DNA of 64,000 nucleotides, taken from assembly GCF_023094245.1 (NCBI RefSeq), contig NZ_JALMEW010000009.1:1-64000 (forward strand), in the 5' to 3' direction. The position numbers were made by a program, and so were the translations under genes. The notes beneath the pieces were generated by a model. That model ran no database searches. It worked only from the letters and a program-made list of their open reading frames with translations, and was not told where the DNA came from. Positions 1-10,679 of the stretch are shown here, in pieces. This DNA comes from Halomonas getboli (lineage in GTDB: Bacteria > Pseudomonadota > Gammaproteobacteria > Pseudomonadales > Halomonadaceae). The stretch's first letter is position 1. The number at the start of each line of letters is the position of its first letter.

Positions 1-27
1 TGATCGATTGTTAAAGAGCAGCTCGAC
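1..27 (-). promoter_or_regulatory. rRNA leader boxA antitermination element
   Basis: Read on the minus strand this is TGCTCTTTAACA followed by ATCGATCA, the boxA sequence that recruits the Nus antitermination complex in the leader (or 16S-23S spacer) of gammaproteobacterial rRNA operons. Because strong tandem promoters lie just upstream on the same strand, it is read here as the leader of an rrn operon whose 16S gene starts left of the window. Confidence 0.8.
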
Positions 28-92
28 TCAACGAAGAGAAGAGCGTCTCGCATCTGCCTGGCCGTTCGGCCGGCGCCCTGCGAGGAAGGCGT

Positions 93-120
93 ATTCTACG
101 TGATCGGCGCGCCGTGTCAA
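93..120 (-). promoter_or_regulatory. rRNA promoter, proximal (P2-like)
   Basis: On the minus strand a perfect -35 TTGACA (120 to 115) is followed after 16 bases by TAGAAT (98 to 93). The 16-base spacing and strong hexamers are typical of sigma70 rRNA promoters. It lies about 65 bases upstream of the boxA and is the nearer of two promoters with identical hexamers. Confidence 0.75.
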
Positions 121-209
121 CCGGTGATCTTCAAGCCTCCGAAGAAGCGAAGCGGATGACCGAGCGATCGACTCCAGCGTCTGAAGCGATGTCCGATCGA
201 GCGGTGAGC

Positions 210-300
210 ATTCTACCGTTTCCGGCGGACTTGTCAATCGAGCGTTTTCGACAACTTTCGAAAAAACCCAAGAAAAACAAGTGCTTCTACCACTCATCAC
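210..300 (-). promoter_or_regulatory. rRNA promoter, distal (P1-like), with A/T-rich UP element
   Basis: On the minus strand TTGACA (237 to 232), 16 bases, TAGAAT (215 to 210), the same hexamers and spacing as the proximal promoter. Upstream (about 240-295) the DNA has A- and T-tracts, which is what an UP element for the RNA polymerase alpha C-terminal domain looks like. The arrangement P1-P2-boxA supports an rrn operon leaving the window to the left. Confidence 0.7.
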
Positions 301-532
301 CGCCTGCAACGTTGCCCGTCGCCGGCAGCGGATGCGTACTTTACGGATTCTCCCGCCGCGACGCAAGAACTATTTTCAGGCAGGTGGCGAGCGCATGACA
401 TCGCGTCCGCCATAACCTTATCCACACCCTCTCCCGCGCCCGACCGGCTGTGGACAGACCGGCCCGCCCTCCGGAGACAAGAACGCCCGCACGAGGCGGG
501 CGTCATAGCGAGGCGAGCCAGGATACCGCGAT
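301..532. other. intergenic space between rrn promoters and pssA
   Basis: No convincing gene. It holds a perfect DnaA-box sequence TTATCCACA at 418-426 and the pssA terminator at 483-503. The remaining sequence has no recognisable feature; short open frames here overlap the promoters and lack ribosome binding sites. Confidence 0.5.
483..503 (-). terminator. intrinsic terminator of pssA
   Basis: An 8-bp perfect stem (483-490 with 496-503, 5-base loop) lies 30 bases past the pssA stop. On the minus strand it is followed by TTCTTGT, a short U-rich tail. Confidence 0.6.
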
Positions 533-1369
533 TCAGTCCTTGGCGCCGCCCTTCATCTTGCGCAGCAGTGCCATCACCGGGCCGGAAGCCACATAGGTGC
601 CGAACAGCAGCAGCAGCATCACCGACGGCTCGATGGAGATGACCACGAAGCCGAGCACGATGGCCAGCAGCATCACGAAGGGCACCGGTCCCTTGAGGTC
701 GACGTCCTTGAAGCTGTAATAGCGAACGTTGCTGACCATCAGTACACCGGCGGCGCCGACCAGGAACAGCATCCACAGCTTGAAGCCCAGGGCATCGGCG
801 TCGAAGCTATGGAAGGTCCAGACGCTGGCGGCGACCACCGCCGCGGCGGAGGGGCTCGGCAGGCCGATGAACCAGCGCTTGTCGACGCTGCCGATCTGCA
901 CGTTGAAGCGGGCCAGGCGCAGGGCCGCACAGGCCACATAGAGGAAGGCCACGACCCAACCGGTCTTGCCCACGTCCTGGAGGATCCAGGTGAAGGCCAC
1001 AACCCCCGGCGCCACGCCGAAGGAGAGCATGTCGGACAGCGAGTCGAATTCGGCGCCGAAGGCACTCTGAGTATTGGTCAGACGCGCCACCCGGCCATCC
1101 AGGCCATCGAGCACCATGGCGATGAAAATGGCGATGGACGCCGAGGTGAAATCGCCGTTGATGGCGGCGATCACGGCGAAGAAACCGGAAAACAGCGCCG
1201 ACGTGGTGAACAGGTTGGGCAGCAGGTAGATCCCCTTGCGGCGGACCTTCTTGCCATCCTCCAGCGCTTCCTCGACCACCTCCGACTCACGCAGGAAGGT
1301 CTTGGCCAGGTCATCGTCATCATGTGACGACGGGGTCTGTGGCTCGCGATTGCTGGGGTCCTGACTCAT
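533..1369 (-). CDS. pssA: CDP-diacylglycerol--serine O-phosphatidyltransferase
   Basis: An integral membrane enzyme that makes phosphatidylserine from CDP-diacylglycerol and serine, the first step to phosphatidylethanolamine. The CDP-alcohol phosphatidyltransferase signature D-G-x2-A-R-x8-G-x3-D-x3-D is complete, beginning at DGRVAR about residue 85, and several hydrophobic segments follow. The chosen ATG (1369) gives 278 residues and has a weak GGAT about 10 bases upstream; in-frame starts at 1402 and 1411 are possible and would add up to 14 residues. The N-terminal 40 residues are polar and acidic. It stands after the ilvC terminator, so it probably has its own promoter. This is the membrane (type II) family, not the E. 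coli phospholipase-D-like PssA. Confidence 0.9.
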   Translation of the reverse strand: MSQDPSNREPQTPSSHDDDDLAKTFLRESEVVEEALEDGKKVRRKGIYLLPNLFTTSALFSGFFAVIAAINGDFTSASIAIFIAMVLDGLDGRVARLTNTQSAFGAEFDSLSDMLSFGVAPGVVAFTWILQDVGKTGWVVAFLYVACAALRLARFNVQIGSVDKRWFIGLPSPSAAAVVAASVWTFHSFDADALGFKLWMLFLVGAAGVLMVSNVRYYSFKDVDLKGPVPFVMLLAIVLGFVVISIEPSVMLLLLFGTYVASGPVMALLRKMKGGAKD

Positions 1370-1444
1370 GGTGTCATCCGTTGCGACTAGGGTTGGGTCC
1401 ATTCTACACATAGAGCCCGGCAGGACTCATTGCCCAAAAACGCA

Positions 1445-1474
1445 AACGAGGGCGCGGTTACCCGCGCCCTCGTT
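1445..1474 (-). terminator. intrinsic terminator of ilvC
   Basis: A 13-bp perfect stem (1445-1457 with 1462-1474, 4-base loop) sits 24 bases past the ilvC stop. On the minus strand it is followed by TGCGTTTTTGG. It separates ilvC from pssA. Confidence 0.8.
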
Positions 1475-1497
1475 CGTTCAGCGTCGTTCGCGTCCGA

Positions 1498-3597
<2,100 letters not shown>

Positions 3598-3621
3598 ACC
3601 TCGAGTCAGTCGACCACGAAA

Positions 3622-3643
3622 AAGCCGCCCCGAGGGGCGGCTT
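3622..3643. terminator. bidirectional terminator between ilvY and ilvH
   Basis: A GC-rich stem (3622-3631 with 3634-3643, effective 4-base loop) has CTTCTTCG after it on the plus strand and CTTTTTCG on the minus strand, so it can end both convergent transcripts. Confidence 0.75.
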
Positions 3644-3669
3644 CTTCGATCACGCGGGTCGTGCCGAGA

Positions 3670-4161
3670 TTACAGCGACAGCACCTTGTCGGCGCGGGCG
3701 ATGCCCGACACCCCGGTGCGCGCCACCTCGAGCAGCCCCACCGGGGACATGGCCTCGAGGAAGGCGTCGAGCTTGCTGGCGTCGCCGGTGATCTGGACGG
3801 TGTACTGGCTCGGCGTCACATCGACGATCTGCGCCCGGAAGATATCCACCGTACGCTTGACCTCGTCCCGCGCCGCCCCCAGCGCCTTCACCTTGACCAG
3901 CATCAGCTCGCGCTCGATGTGACTGCCCTCGGTCAGGTCCACCAGTTTGACCACATCGATCAGCTTGTTGAGATGCTTGGTGATCTGCTCGATCACCCGA
4001 TCGTCGCCGATAGTGGTCACGGTCAGGCGAGACAGCGTCTCGTCCTCGGTGGGCGCCACGTTGAGGGTTTCGATGTTGAAGTTCCGCTGGGAAAACAACC
4101 CCACCACGCGAGACAGGGCGCCCGGTTCGTTTTCCATCAGAATCGAGATGATATGGCGCAT
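3670..4161 (-). CDS. ilvH: acetolactate synthase small (regulatory) subunit
   Basis: The regulatory subunit of acetohydroxyacid synthase. It binds the end product valine through an N-terminal ACT domain (ISILMENEPGALSRVVGLFS, residues about 4-23, then FNIETLNVA) and activates the large subunit. It has 163 residues, matching E. coli IlvH. The start ATG overlaps the ilvI stop by one base (TGATG), so the two subunits are translationally coupled. IlvN of E. coli is much shorter, so the symbol ilvH is preferred. Confidence 0.96.
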   Translation of the reverse strand: MRHIISILMENEPGALSRVVGLFSQRNFNIETLNVAPTEDETLSRLTVTTIGDDRVIEQITKHLNKLIDVVKLVDLTEGSHIERELMLVKVKALGAARDEVKRTVDIFRAQIVDVTPSQYTVQITGDASKLDAFLEAMSPVGLLEVARTGVSGIARADKVLSL

Positions 4162-5885
4162 CAGGTCCGCTCCGTCTTGGAAAGCAGCATGTCACGCATG
4201 GAGCCCAGGGGCACCTGCATCGGATAGACGTGCTCGTGAGGATCCACGGCGACGTCGAGGAACACCAGCTCGTCGTTGTCGGCGAAGGTCCGTTCCAGGG
4301 CCGACTCGAGTTCCTCTTTCGTCTGCACCTTCAGCGCGGTAAAGCCATAGGAGCCGATCAGCTGCTGGAAATCGGGCAGCGACTCCATGTAGGAGTGGGC
4401 ATGACGGGACTTGTAGTTCAGGTCCTGCCACTGGCGCACCATGCCAAGCGAGGCGTTGTTGAGATTGATGATCTTGACGCCACCACCGAACTGCTTACAG
4501 GTGGAAAGCTCCTGCATCATCATCTGAAAGCTGCCCTCGCCGGTGAAGCACACCACCTGCTCATCGGGGAAGTTCTGTTTGATGCCCATGGCCGCCGGGA
4601 AGCCGAAGCCCATGGTGCCGAGCCCGCCGGAAGTGACGAAGCGGTTGGGCTTGTCGAACTTGTAGTACTGGGCGGCGAACATCTGGTGCTGGCCCACGTC
4701 GGTGGTCACGTAGGCCTGGCCACGGGTCACGCGACAGACGGCCTCGATGACCTCCTGCGGCTTGAGCACCTCGCCCTCGGCGGAGGGCTCGTAGAGCTTG
4801 CCGCGGCGCTCCTCGCGCCAGCCGTCGATGCTCTGCCACCACTCGGCGAGCGCCTCGGGGTTGGCGATCTCGCGGCCCTGCAGCAGGCTGATCATCTCGT
4901 TGATCACGCTGCCCGCCGGTCCCACGATCGGCACGTCGGCGCGCACCGTCTTGGAGATCGAGCTCGGGTCGATGTCGACGTGGACGATCTTGGCCGTGGG
5001 GCAGAACTTCGAGGTGTTGTTGGTCACACGATCGTCGAAGCGCGCGCCGATGGCGACGATCAGGTCGGCATGGTGCATGGCCATGTTGGACTCGTAGGAG
5101 CCATGCATGCCCAGCCAGCCGAGACACTGCTGATCGCTCTGCGGAAAGGCGCCGATGCCCATCAGGGTGGTGGTGATCGGGAAGCCCAGCCGCTTGACCA
5201 GGTCGGTCAGCCCCTCGCTGGCGTCTCCGGTCACCACGCCACCGCCGGTGTAGAAGACCGGCCGCCGCGCCTTGAGCATCAGCTCCACGGCCTTCTTGAT
5301 CTGGCCGGTGTGGCCGCGGGTGACCGGGTTGTAGGAGCGCAGCTTGACCTTCTTCGGATAGACGTACTCGTAGCGCTCGGTGGGGGCGGTCATGTCCTTG
5401 GGAATGTCCACCACCACCGGGCCCGGTCGCCCGGTGGACGCCAGGTAGAAGGCCTTCTTGAGGACTTCCGGAATCTCGCTCGGATGCTTGACCGAGAAGC
5501 TGTGCTTCACGATCGGCCGGGTCACGCCGACGATGTCGGTTTCCTGGAAGGCGTCATCGCCGATCAGGTGGCTCATCACCTGGCCGCACAGCACCACCAT
5601 GGGAATCGAGTCCATGTAGGCGGTGGCGATGCCGGTCACCGCGTTGGTCGCGCCGGGGCCGGAGGTGACCAGCACCACGCCGGGCTTGCCGGAGGCACGG
5701 GCATAGCCGTCGGCGGCGTGGGTGGCGGCCTGTTCGTGGCGCACCAGGATGTGCTTGACCTTGTCCTGGCGAAACAGGGCGTCATAGATATGTAGCGCCG
5801 CGCCGCCGGGATAGCCGTAGATGTATTCGACGCCCTCGTCTTGCAGGAAGCGGGCGATCATGTCCGCGCCGGAAAGCAGTTCCAC
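4161..5885 (-). CDS. ilvI: acetolactate synthase large (catalytic) subunit
   Basis: A thiamine diphosphate enzyme that condenses two pyruvates to acetolactate, or pyruvate with 2-oxobutyrate, the committed step of branched-chain amino acid synthesis. The N-terminal PYR domain has GYPGGAALHIYDAL with the catalytic Glu in the following LVRHEQAATHAADGYAR stretch; the C-terminal PP domain has GEGSFQMMMQELST...NNASLGM, the ThDP/Mg2+ motif. The GTG at 5885 is preferred: AGGGGAG lies upstream and it gives 574 residues, the length of E. coli IlvI. The ATG at 5939 would add 18 residues. It lies directly before ilvH, after a roughly 330-base structured leader. Confidence 0.95.
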   Translation of the reverse strand: MELLSGADMIARFLQDEGVEYIYGYPGGAALHIYDALFRQDKVKHILVRHEQAATHAADGYARASGKPGVVLVTSGPGATNAVTGIATAYMDSIPMVVLCGQVMSHLIGDDAFQETDIVGVTRPIVKHSFSVKHPSEIPEVLKKAFYLASTGRPGPVVVDIPKDMTAPTERYEYVYPKKVKLRSYNPVTRGHTGQIKKAVELMLKARRPVFYTGGGVVTGDASEGLTDLVKRLGFPITTTLMGIGAFPQSDQQCLGWLGMHGSYESNMAMHHADLIVAIGARFDDRVTNNTSKFCPTAKIVHVDIDPSSISKTVRADVPIVGPAGSVINEMISLLQGREIANPEALAEWWQSIDGWREERRGKLYEPSAEGEVLKPQEVIEAVCRVTRGQAYVTTDVGQHQMFAAQYYKFDKPNRFVTSGGLGTMGFGFPAAMGIKQNFPDEQVVCFTGEGSFQMMMQELSTCKQFGGGVKIINLNNASLGMVRQWQDLNYKSRHAHSYMESLPDFQQLIGSYGFTALKVQTKEELESALERTFADNDELVFLDVAVDPHEHVYPMQVPLGSMRDMLLSKTERT

Positions 5886-6214
5886 TGATGTTTCTCCCCT
5901 GGAGGTCTCGAGTGCGATCCGCGCCCTCGTGATGGGCACGGGGTCGAGTGCGGCGGTATGCCGCTGCCGGTCTCGCCGGCACCTGATGCCAAACCCTGGC
6001 GTATGGAGGCCCGGTTAGGGCCAGCACTCTAATCACGGCGGGTTACCGCGTCGGGGCGTTGGCCAGGCCGGGCGGTTAGCCCGGACCCGGAAGTCCTTCG
6101 GCGGGTAGAGGCCCGTTGGCCTACCCTTCGCGCGGGAGTCGGGGGTCGCCCGCTGGAGTCCGCGCCCGATAATCAGGAAGGATCAAGATTCCAATAGCCC
6201 CCGAAGAGTGTCAA
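5886..6214 (-). promoter_or_regulatory. ilvIH leader region with tandem hairpins
   Basis: This gene-free stretch lies 5' of ilvI. A candidate promoter is TTGACA (6214 to 6209) with a poor -10 about 17 bases later. The predicted leader holds several stems on the minus strand: one around 6105-6128, then 6079-6084/6068-6073, 6046-6049/6038-6041 and 6018-6022/6008-6012. The last three all have loops reading UAAC(C). Further small stems lie nearer ilvI. No leader peptide rich in Ile, Leu or Val was found, so classical attenuation is not shown. A structural or RNA-binding control is possible but unproven. Confidence 0.4.
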
Positions 6215-6471
6215 CCGTCACACGGAACGGCATGCGCCGATCGACGCATTTCGTCGGTTTCTCTCCTCGGTCATCGGCGCAACTTCAGACGAAAGTCTTA
6301 AATTCTCGACTCGCGGCCGTCTGGCGTTGCTGCTTTAATGATACCAGCTGACACGATTCACCTTGCCTGCTTGTCCCATCCGTCGTCGATGATGCCCTTC
6401 CCGGGGATTCGAGCACCCAGCAGATGAATCGATTCACCCAACCCAGACTTCACTTCACCGAGGAGACACCC
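6215..6471. other. intergenic region between ilvI leader and the sugar transporter
   Basis: No gene. It holds a 12-bp perfect palindrome TGAATCGATTCA at 6425-6436 with a central CG, of the kind bound by LacI-family repressors, 36 bases before the transporter start. The hexamers near 6334-6339 (TTTAAT) could be a -10, but no good -35 was found. Confidence 0.4.
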
Positions 6472-7845
6472 ATGTCGCGCATCGTGCAGTGGTCCATCAC
6501 CGTGGCCCTGGCCGGCTTCCTGTTCGGCTTCGACACCGCAGTCATCTCGGGCGCCGACCAGCCCATCCAGGCCCTCTGGGGGCTCAGCGATCTCCAGCAC
6601 GGCCTGCTGATCATGTCCATGGCCCTGTGGGGCACCGTGATCGGCGCCATCGGCGGCAACTGGCCGACCGACCGCCTGGGCCGCCGCGCCACCCTGCTGC
6701 TGATCGGCATGCTCTACCTGGTTTCCGCGGTCGGCTCGGCGCTGGCCACCGATCCCTACTGGTTCTCCCTGTTCCGCCTGCTGGGCGGCATCGGCGTCGG
6801 CATCTCCTCGGTGGCCGCGCCCACCTACATCTCCGAGATCGCTCCGGCCAAGCACCGCGGCACCCTGGTCGGCCTGTACCAGTTCAACGTGGTGTTCGGC
6901 ATCCTGATGGCCTTCGTGTCCAACTACGTGCTGGGCAACCTGTTCGACGACGACGCCTGGCGCTGGATGCTCGGCATCGAAGCCGTGCCGGCGCTGCTCT
7001 ACACCCTGCTGATCAGCCGCGTGCCGCGCAGCCCGCGCTGGCTGATCCTGCATCGTCACGACACCCAGGGCGCCCGCGAGGTGCTGCTGCGCCTCGACCC
7101 CGCGGCCGACGTCGATGCCCAGATCGCCGAGATCCAGGCCGCCGAGGCCAGCGAGGAGCGCGCCCACGCCGGCTTCTTCTCCGGCCGCTATCGGCTGCCG
7201 ATCCTGCTGGCCTTCCTGATCGCCTTCTTCAATCAGCTCTCGGGCATCAACTTCATCATCTACTATGCGCCGCGGGTGCTCGAAGCCGCCGAGCTCGGCG
7301 CCAACACCGCCCTGCTCTCCACCGCCGGCATCGGCCTGGTCAACCTGCTGTTCACCATGCTCGGCATGGCGCTGATCGACCGCCTGGGGCGGCGCACCCT
7401 GCTCTACATCGGCTCGGCCGGCTACCTGGTCTCGCTGGTGCTGATCTCGCGCGCCTTCTTCAGCGGTGATCTGGGCGGCCTGGACGTGCCGCTGCTGCTG
7501 GGGCTGTTCATCGCCGCCCACGCCATGAGCCAGGGCGCGATCATCTGGGTGTTCATCGCCGAGGTGTTCCCCAACCACGTGCGCGCCCGCGGCCAGTCCT
7601 TCGGCAGCTCGGTGCACTGGGTGTGCGCGGCGCTGATCGCGCTGCTGATGCCCTGGGTGCTCGGCACCTTCAGCGGCGGCCCGGTGTTCGCCTTCTTCGC
7701 CGTGATGATGGCGCTGCAGCTGGTGTTCGTGATGTTCCTGATGCCGGAGACCAAGGGCGTCTCCCTCGAGGATCTGCAGAAGCGCCTGGTGCGCGAGCCA
7801 CGCGGCAAGCGCGAGGCCTCGAGCGCCGCCGCCCAGCGCGCCTGA
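6472..7845 (+). CDS. MFS sugar porter (sugar:H+ symporter family)
   Basis: An inner-membrane transporter of the sugar porter branch of the major facilitator superfamily, probably proton-coupled uptake of a monosaccharide. It has 457 residues and 12 predicted membrane segments. Family marks seen: GFLFGFDTAVISGA in TM1, DRLGRRATLL in loop 2-3, the Gln-rich FNQLSGINFIIYYAP in TM7, RLGRRTLL in loop 8-9 and PETKG in the C-terminal tail. The ATG at 6472 follows GAGGAG and fits the family's N-terminus; an in-frame ATG at 6424 has no ribosome site. The substrate cannot be told from sequence; XylE- or GalP-like sugars are candidates. A LacI-type palindrome upstream suggests sugar-responsive repression. 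Confidence 0.88.
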   Translation: MSRIVQWSITVALAGFLFGFDTAVISGADQPIQALWGLSDLQHGLLIMSMALWGTVIGAIGGNWPTDRLGRRATLLLIGMLYLVSAVGSALATDPYWFSLFRLLGGIGVGISSVAAPTYISEIAPAKHRGTLVGLYQFNVVFGILMAFVSNYVLGNLFDDDAWRWMLGIEAVPALLYTLLISRVPRSPRWLILHRHDTQGAREVLLRLDPAADVDAQIAEIQAAEASEERAHAGFFSGRYRLPILLAFLIAFFNQLSGINFIIYYAPRVLEAAELGANTALLSTAGIGLVNLLFTMLGMALIDRLGRRTLLYIGSAGYLVSLVLISRAFFSGDLGGLDVPLLLGLFIAAHAMSQGAIIWVFIAEVFPNHVRARGQSFGSSVHWVCAALIALLMPWVLGTFSGGPVFAFFAVMMALQLVFVMFLMPETKGVSLEDLQKRLVREPRGKREASSAAAQRA

Positions 7846-7883
7846 CGCGACGCGCCGTCGAGAAGACGGCCCGGCAAAAGCAA

Positions 7884-7911
7884 ACCGCCCGCGCCTTTCG
7901 GCGCGGGCGGT
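7884..7911. terminator. bidirectional terminator between the sugar porter and clpB
   Basis: A 12-bp perfect stem (7884-7895 with 7900-7911, loop TTTC). It is followed by CTCGTTTC on the plus strand and by TTGCTTTTG on the minus strand. It serves both convergent genes. Confidence 0.8.
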
Positions 7912-7934
7912 CTCGTTTCAGGCCGGGAAAAGCC

Positions 7935-10517
7935 TCAGCTCTGGAACACCAGACGGTCGCCCTCGGCCTCGACGCGGATGACGTCGCCCGGCGAGAACGC
8001 TCCGGCCAGCAGGTCCTGGGCCAGCGGATTCTCGAGGCGATTCTGGATCGCCCGCTTGAGCGGCCGCGCGCCGAACACCGGGTCGAAGCCCACCTCCGCC
8101 AGCTGGGCCATGGCCGCGTCGGAGACCTCGAGCCCCAGATCGTGCTCGGCCAGCCGCCCGCGCAGGCGCTCGAGCTGGATGGCGGCGATGGCCTGGATCT
8201 GCTCCTGGCGCAGGGCGTGGAACACCACCACCTCGTCGATGCGGTTGATCAGCTCGGGACGGAAGTGGGTGCCGACCACGTCCATCACCGCGGACTTCAT
8301 CTGCGCATAGCCGCTGTCGTCGCCGCCCATGGCCTGGATGATCTCCGAGCCCAGGTTGGAGGTCATCACGATCACGGTGTTGCGGAAATCCACCGTGCGA
8401 CCCTGGCCGTCGGTGAGGCGGCCGTCCTCGAGCACCTGCAGCAGGATGTTGAACACGTCCTGGTGGGCCTTCTCGACCTCGTCGAGCAGCAGCACCGAGT
8501 AGGGCTTGCGGCGCACCGCCTCGGTCAGATAGCCGCCCTCCTCGTAGCCGACGTAACCCGGAGGCGCACCGATCAGCCTGGCCACGGAGTGCTTCTCCAT
8601 GAACTCGGACATGTCGATGCGCACCATCGCCTCCTCGGTGTCGAACAGGAAGCCGGCCAGCGACTTGCACAGCTCGGTCTTGCCCACCCCGGTCGGGCCG
8701 AGGAACAGGAAGGAGCCGTTGGGGCGGTTCGGGTCGGCGAGCCCGGCCCGGGAGCGGCGCACCGCGTTGGCCACCGCGGTGACCGCCTCGTCCTGGCCGA
8801 TCACCCGCTCGTGCAGCGCTTCCTCCATGCGCAGCAGCTTGTCGCGCTCGCCCTCGAGCATCTTGGACACCGGGATGCCGGTCCAGCGCGACACCACCTC
8901 GGCGATCTCCTCCTCGGTGACGTTGGAGCGCAGCAGCTGATGCTGCGAGGTATCGGCCTCGGCGGCGCTGGACTCGGCGATCTTCTGCTCGAGCTCGGGA
9001 ATCACCCCGTACTGCAGCTCGGACATCCGTCCCAGGTCGCCCTGGCGCCGGGCCTGCTCGAGGTCGATGCGGGCCTTGTCGAGCTCGTCCTTGAACTGGG
9101 CCGCGCCCTGGATACTGGCCTTCTCGGCCTTCCAGATCTCGTCGAGGTCGGCGTACTCGCGCTCGAGCTCGCCGATCTGCTCCTCTAGGCTGTCGAGGCG
9201 CTTCTTGGAGGCCTCGTCGGTCTCCTTCTTGAGGTGCTCGCGCTCCATCTTGAGCTGAATGAGACGGCGGTCGAGGCGATCCATCTCCTCGGGCTTGGAG
9301 TCCAGCTCCATGCGGATCCGCGAGCAGGCCTCGTCGATCAGGTCGATGGCCTTGTCGGGCAGCTGGCGGTCGGTGATGTAGCGGGTCGACAGCTTGGCCG
9401 CGGCGATGATCGCGCCGTCGGTGATGTCGACGCCGTGATGCACCTCGTAGCGCTCCTTGAGGCCACGCAGGATGGCCACGGTGTCCTCCTCGGAGGGCTC
9501 GTCGACCAGCACCTTCTGGAAGCGGCGCTCCAGGGCGGCATCCTTCTCGATGTGCTGGCGATACTCGTCGAGGGTGGTCGCGCCCACGCAGTGCAGCTCG
9601 CCGCGCGCCAGCGCCGGCTTGAGCATATTGCCGGCGTCCATGGCGCCTTCGGCCTTGCCGGCGCCGACCATGGTGTGCAGCTCGTCGATGAACAGGATGA
9701 TCCGGCCCTCCTCCTGGGCCAGCTCCTTGAGCACCGCCTTAAGGCGCTCCTCGAACTCGCCGCGGAACTTGGCCCCGGCCAGCAGCGAGCCCATGTCCAG
9801 CGACAGCACACGCTTGTCCTTGAGGCCCTCGGGCACCTCGCCGTCGACGATGCGCTGGGCAAGCCCCTCGACGATGGCGGTCTTGCCGACCCCGGGCTCG
9901 CCAATCAGCACCGGATTGTTCTTGGTCCGGCGCTGCAGCACCTGGATGGTACGGCGGATCTCGTCGTCGCGGCCGATCACCGGATCGAGCTTGCCGCTGA
10001 TGGCCCGCTCGGTGAGGTCCAGGGTGTACTTCTCCAGCGCCTCGCGGCTCTCCTCGGCGTTGGGATCGCTGACCTTCTCGCCGCCGCGCACGCTGTCGAT
10101 GGCGGTCTCCAGCGCCTTGCGGGTCAGCCCGGCCTGGCCGAGCAGCTTGCTCACGGCGTGGCGCATCTCCAGCGCGGCCAGCAGCACCAGCTCGCTGGCG
10201 ATGTACTGGTCGCCGCGCTTCTGGGCCTCGCGGTCGGTGAGGTTGAACAGCTTCATCAGGTCGCGGGAGGGCTGCACCTCGCCGTCGAAGTCGCCGACCT
10301 TCGGCAGGTCGTCGAGATGGCCGACCAGGCCGTCGCGCAGCCTGGCGGCGTCACCGCCGGCCTTCTGCACCAGCGCCTTGACGCCGGTGTCGGTGGCATC
10401 GAGCAGCGCCAGCAGCAGGTGGCCGGGCTCGAGCTGGTTGTGACCGTGCCCCACGGCCAGCGACTGGGCGTCGGCCACGGCGTTCTGCAGCTTGGCGGTG
10501 AACTTGTCGATTCGCAT
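7935..10517 (-). CDS. clpB: ATP-dependent disaggregase chaperone ClpB
   Basis: A cytoplasmic hexameric AAA+ chaperone that, with DnaK, rescues aggregated proteins. It is 860 residues, the full family length. The order is Clp N-domain, AAA1 with Walker A GEPGVGKT (about 205) and Walker B ILFIDELH, the coiled-coil middle domain (about 400-530, heptad-rich), AAA2 with GPTGVGKT (about 605) and Walker [12 protein letters not shown], then the C-terminal D2-small domain. It starts at ATG 10517 after GGAGG. It follows rluD and pgeF on the same strand, as in E. coli and Pseudomonas. A near-consensus sigma32 promoter precedes it, and a perfect FNR/ANR-type dyad lies further up. Confidence 0.98.
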   Translation of the reverse strand: MRIDKFTAKLQNAVADAQSLAVGHGHNQLEPGHLLLALLDATDTGVKALVQKAGGDAARLRDGLVGHLDDLPKVGDFDGEVQPSRDLMKLFNLTDREAQKRGDQYIASELVLLAALEMRHAVSKLLGQAGLTRKALETAIDSVRGGEKVSDPNAEESREALEKYTLDLTERAISGKLDPVIGRDDEIRRTIQVLQRRTKNNPVLIGEPGVGKTAIVEGLAQRIVDGEVPEGLKDKRVLSLDMGSLLAGAKFRGEFEERLKAVLKELAQEEGRIILFIDELHTMVGAGKAEGAMDAGNMLKPALARGELHCVGATTLDEYRQHIEKDAALERRFQKVLVDEPSEEDTVAILRGLKERYEVHHGVDITDGAIIAAAKLSTRYITDRQLPDKAIDLIDEACSRIRMELDSKPEEMDRLDRRLIQLKMEREHLKKETDEASKKRLDSLEEQIGELEREYADLDEIWKAEKASIQGAAQFKDELDKARIDLEQARRQGDLGRMSELQYGVIPELEQKIAESSAAEADTSQHQLLRSNVTEEEIAEVVSRWTGIPVSKMLEGERDKLLRMEEALHERVIGQDEAVTAVANAVRRSRAGLADPNRPNGSFLFLGPTGVGKTELCKSLAGFLFDTEEAMVRIDMSEFMEKHSVARLIGAPPGYVGYEEGGYLTEAVRRKPYSVLLLDEVEKAHQDVFNILLQVLEDGRLTDGQGRTVDFRNTVIVMTSNLGSEIIQAMGGDDSGYAQMKSAVMDVVGTHFRPELINRIDEVVVFHALRQEQIQAIAAIQLERLRGRLAEHDLGLEVSDAAMAQLAEVGFDPVFGARPLKRAIQNRLENPLAQDLLAGAFSPGDVIRVEAEGDRLVFQS

Positions 10518-10590
10518 AGCGTTCCTCCGTCGGGGTAGCGACGCGATTCGGACGCGCCGCCTGTCCCGGTGTCATGGATCTTGACATCCT

Positions 10591-10619
10591 AGATGGCGTC
10601 AGGATGGACGGCTTTCAAG
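10591..10619 (-). promoter_or_regulatory. heat-shock (sigma32) promoter of clpB
   Basis: On the minus strand CTTGAAA (10619 to 10613), 14 bases, then CGCCATCT (10598 to 10591). The sigma32 consensus is CTTGAAA and CCCCATNT with 12-15 bases between, so only one conserved base of the -10 differs. It sits 74 bases upstream of the clpB start, as expected for a heat-shock gene. Confidence 0.8.
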
Positions 10620-10647
10620 TCGACCGCCGGAGGAAGCTCGGGGGGAG

Positions 10648-10661
10648 TTGATATGGATCAA
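10648..10661. promoter_or_regulatory. perfect FNR/ANR-type box upstream of clpB
   Basis: TTGAT-ATGG-ATCAA matches the consensus TTGAT-N4-ATCAA at all ten positions. Its centre is about 70 bases upstream of the start predicted from the sigma32 promoter, a possible class I activator position. Whether it acts on clpB is inferred; no plus-strand gene is close enough to be the target. Confidence 0.45.
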
Positions 10662-10679
10662 GCGCGGGAGGGGCGCAGG

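Noticed and set aside
1..120. 16S rRNA gene sequence at the left edge
   Set aside because: Only leader sequence with boxA and promoters is present; no 16S sequence is inside the window.
5782..6036. A GTG-started frame beginning with Ile, Val, Leu and Ala codons as an ilv leader peptide
   Set aside because: It has few regulatory codons, no ribosome site, and runs about 100 bases into ilvI in another frame, unlike attenuator leader peptides.
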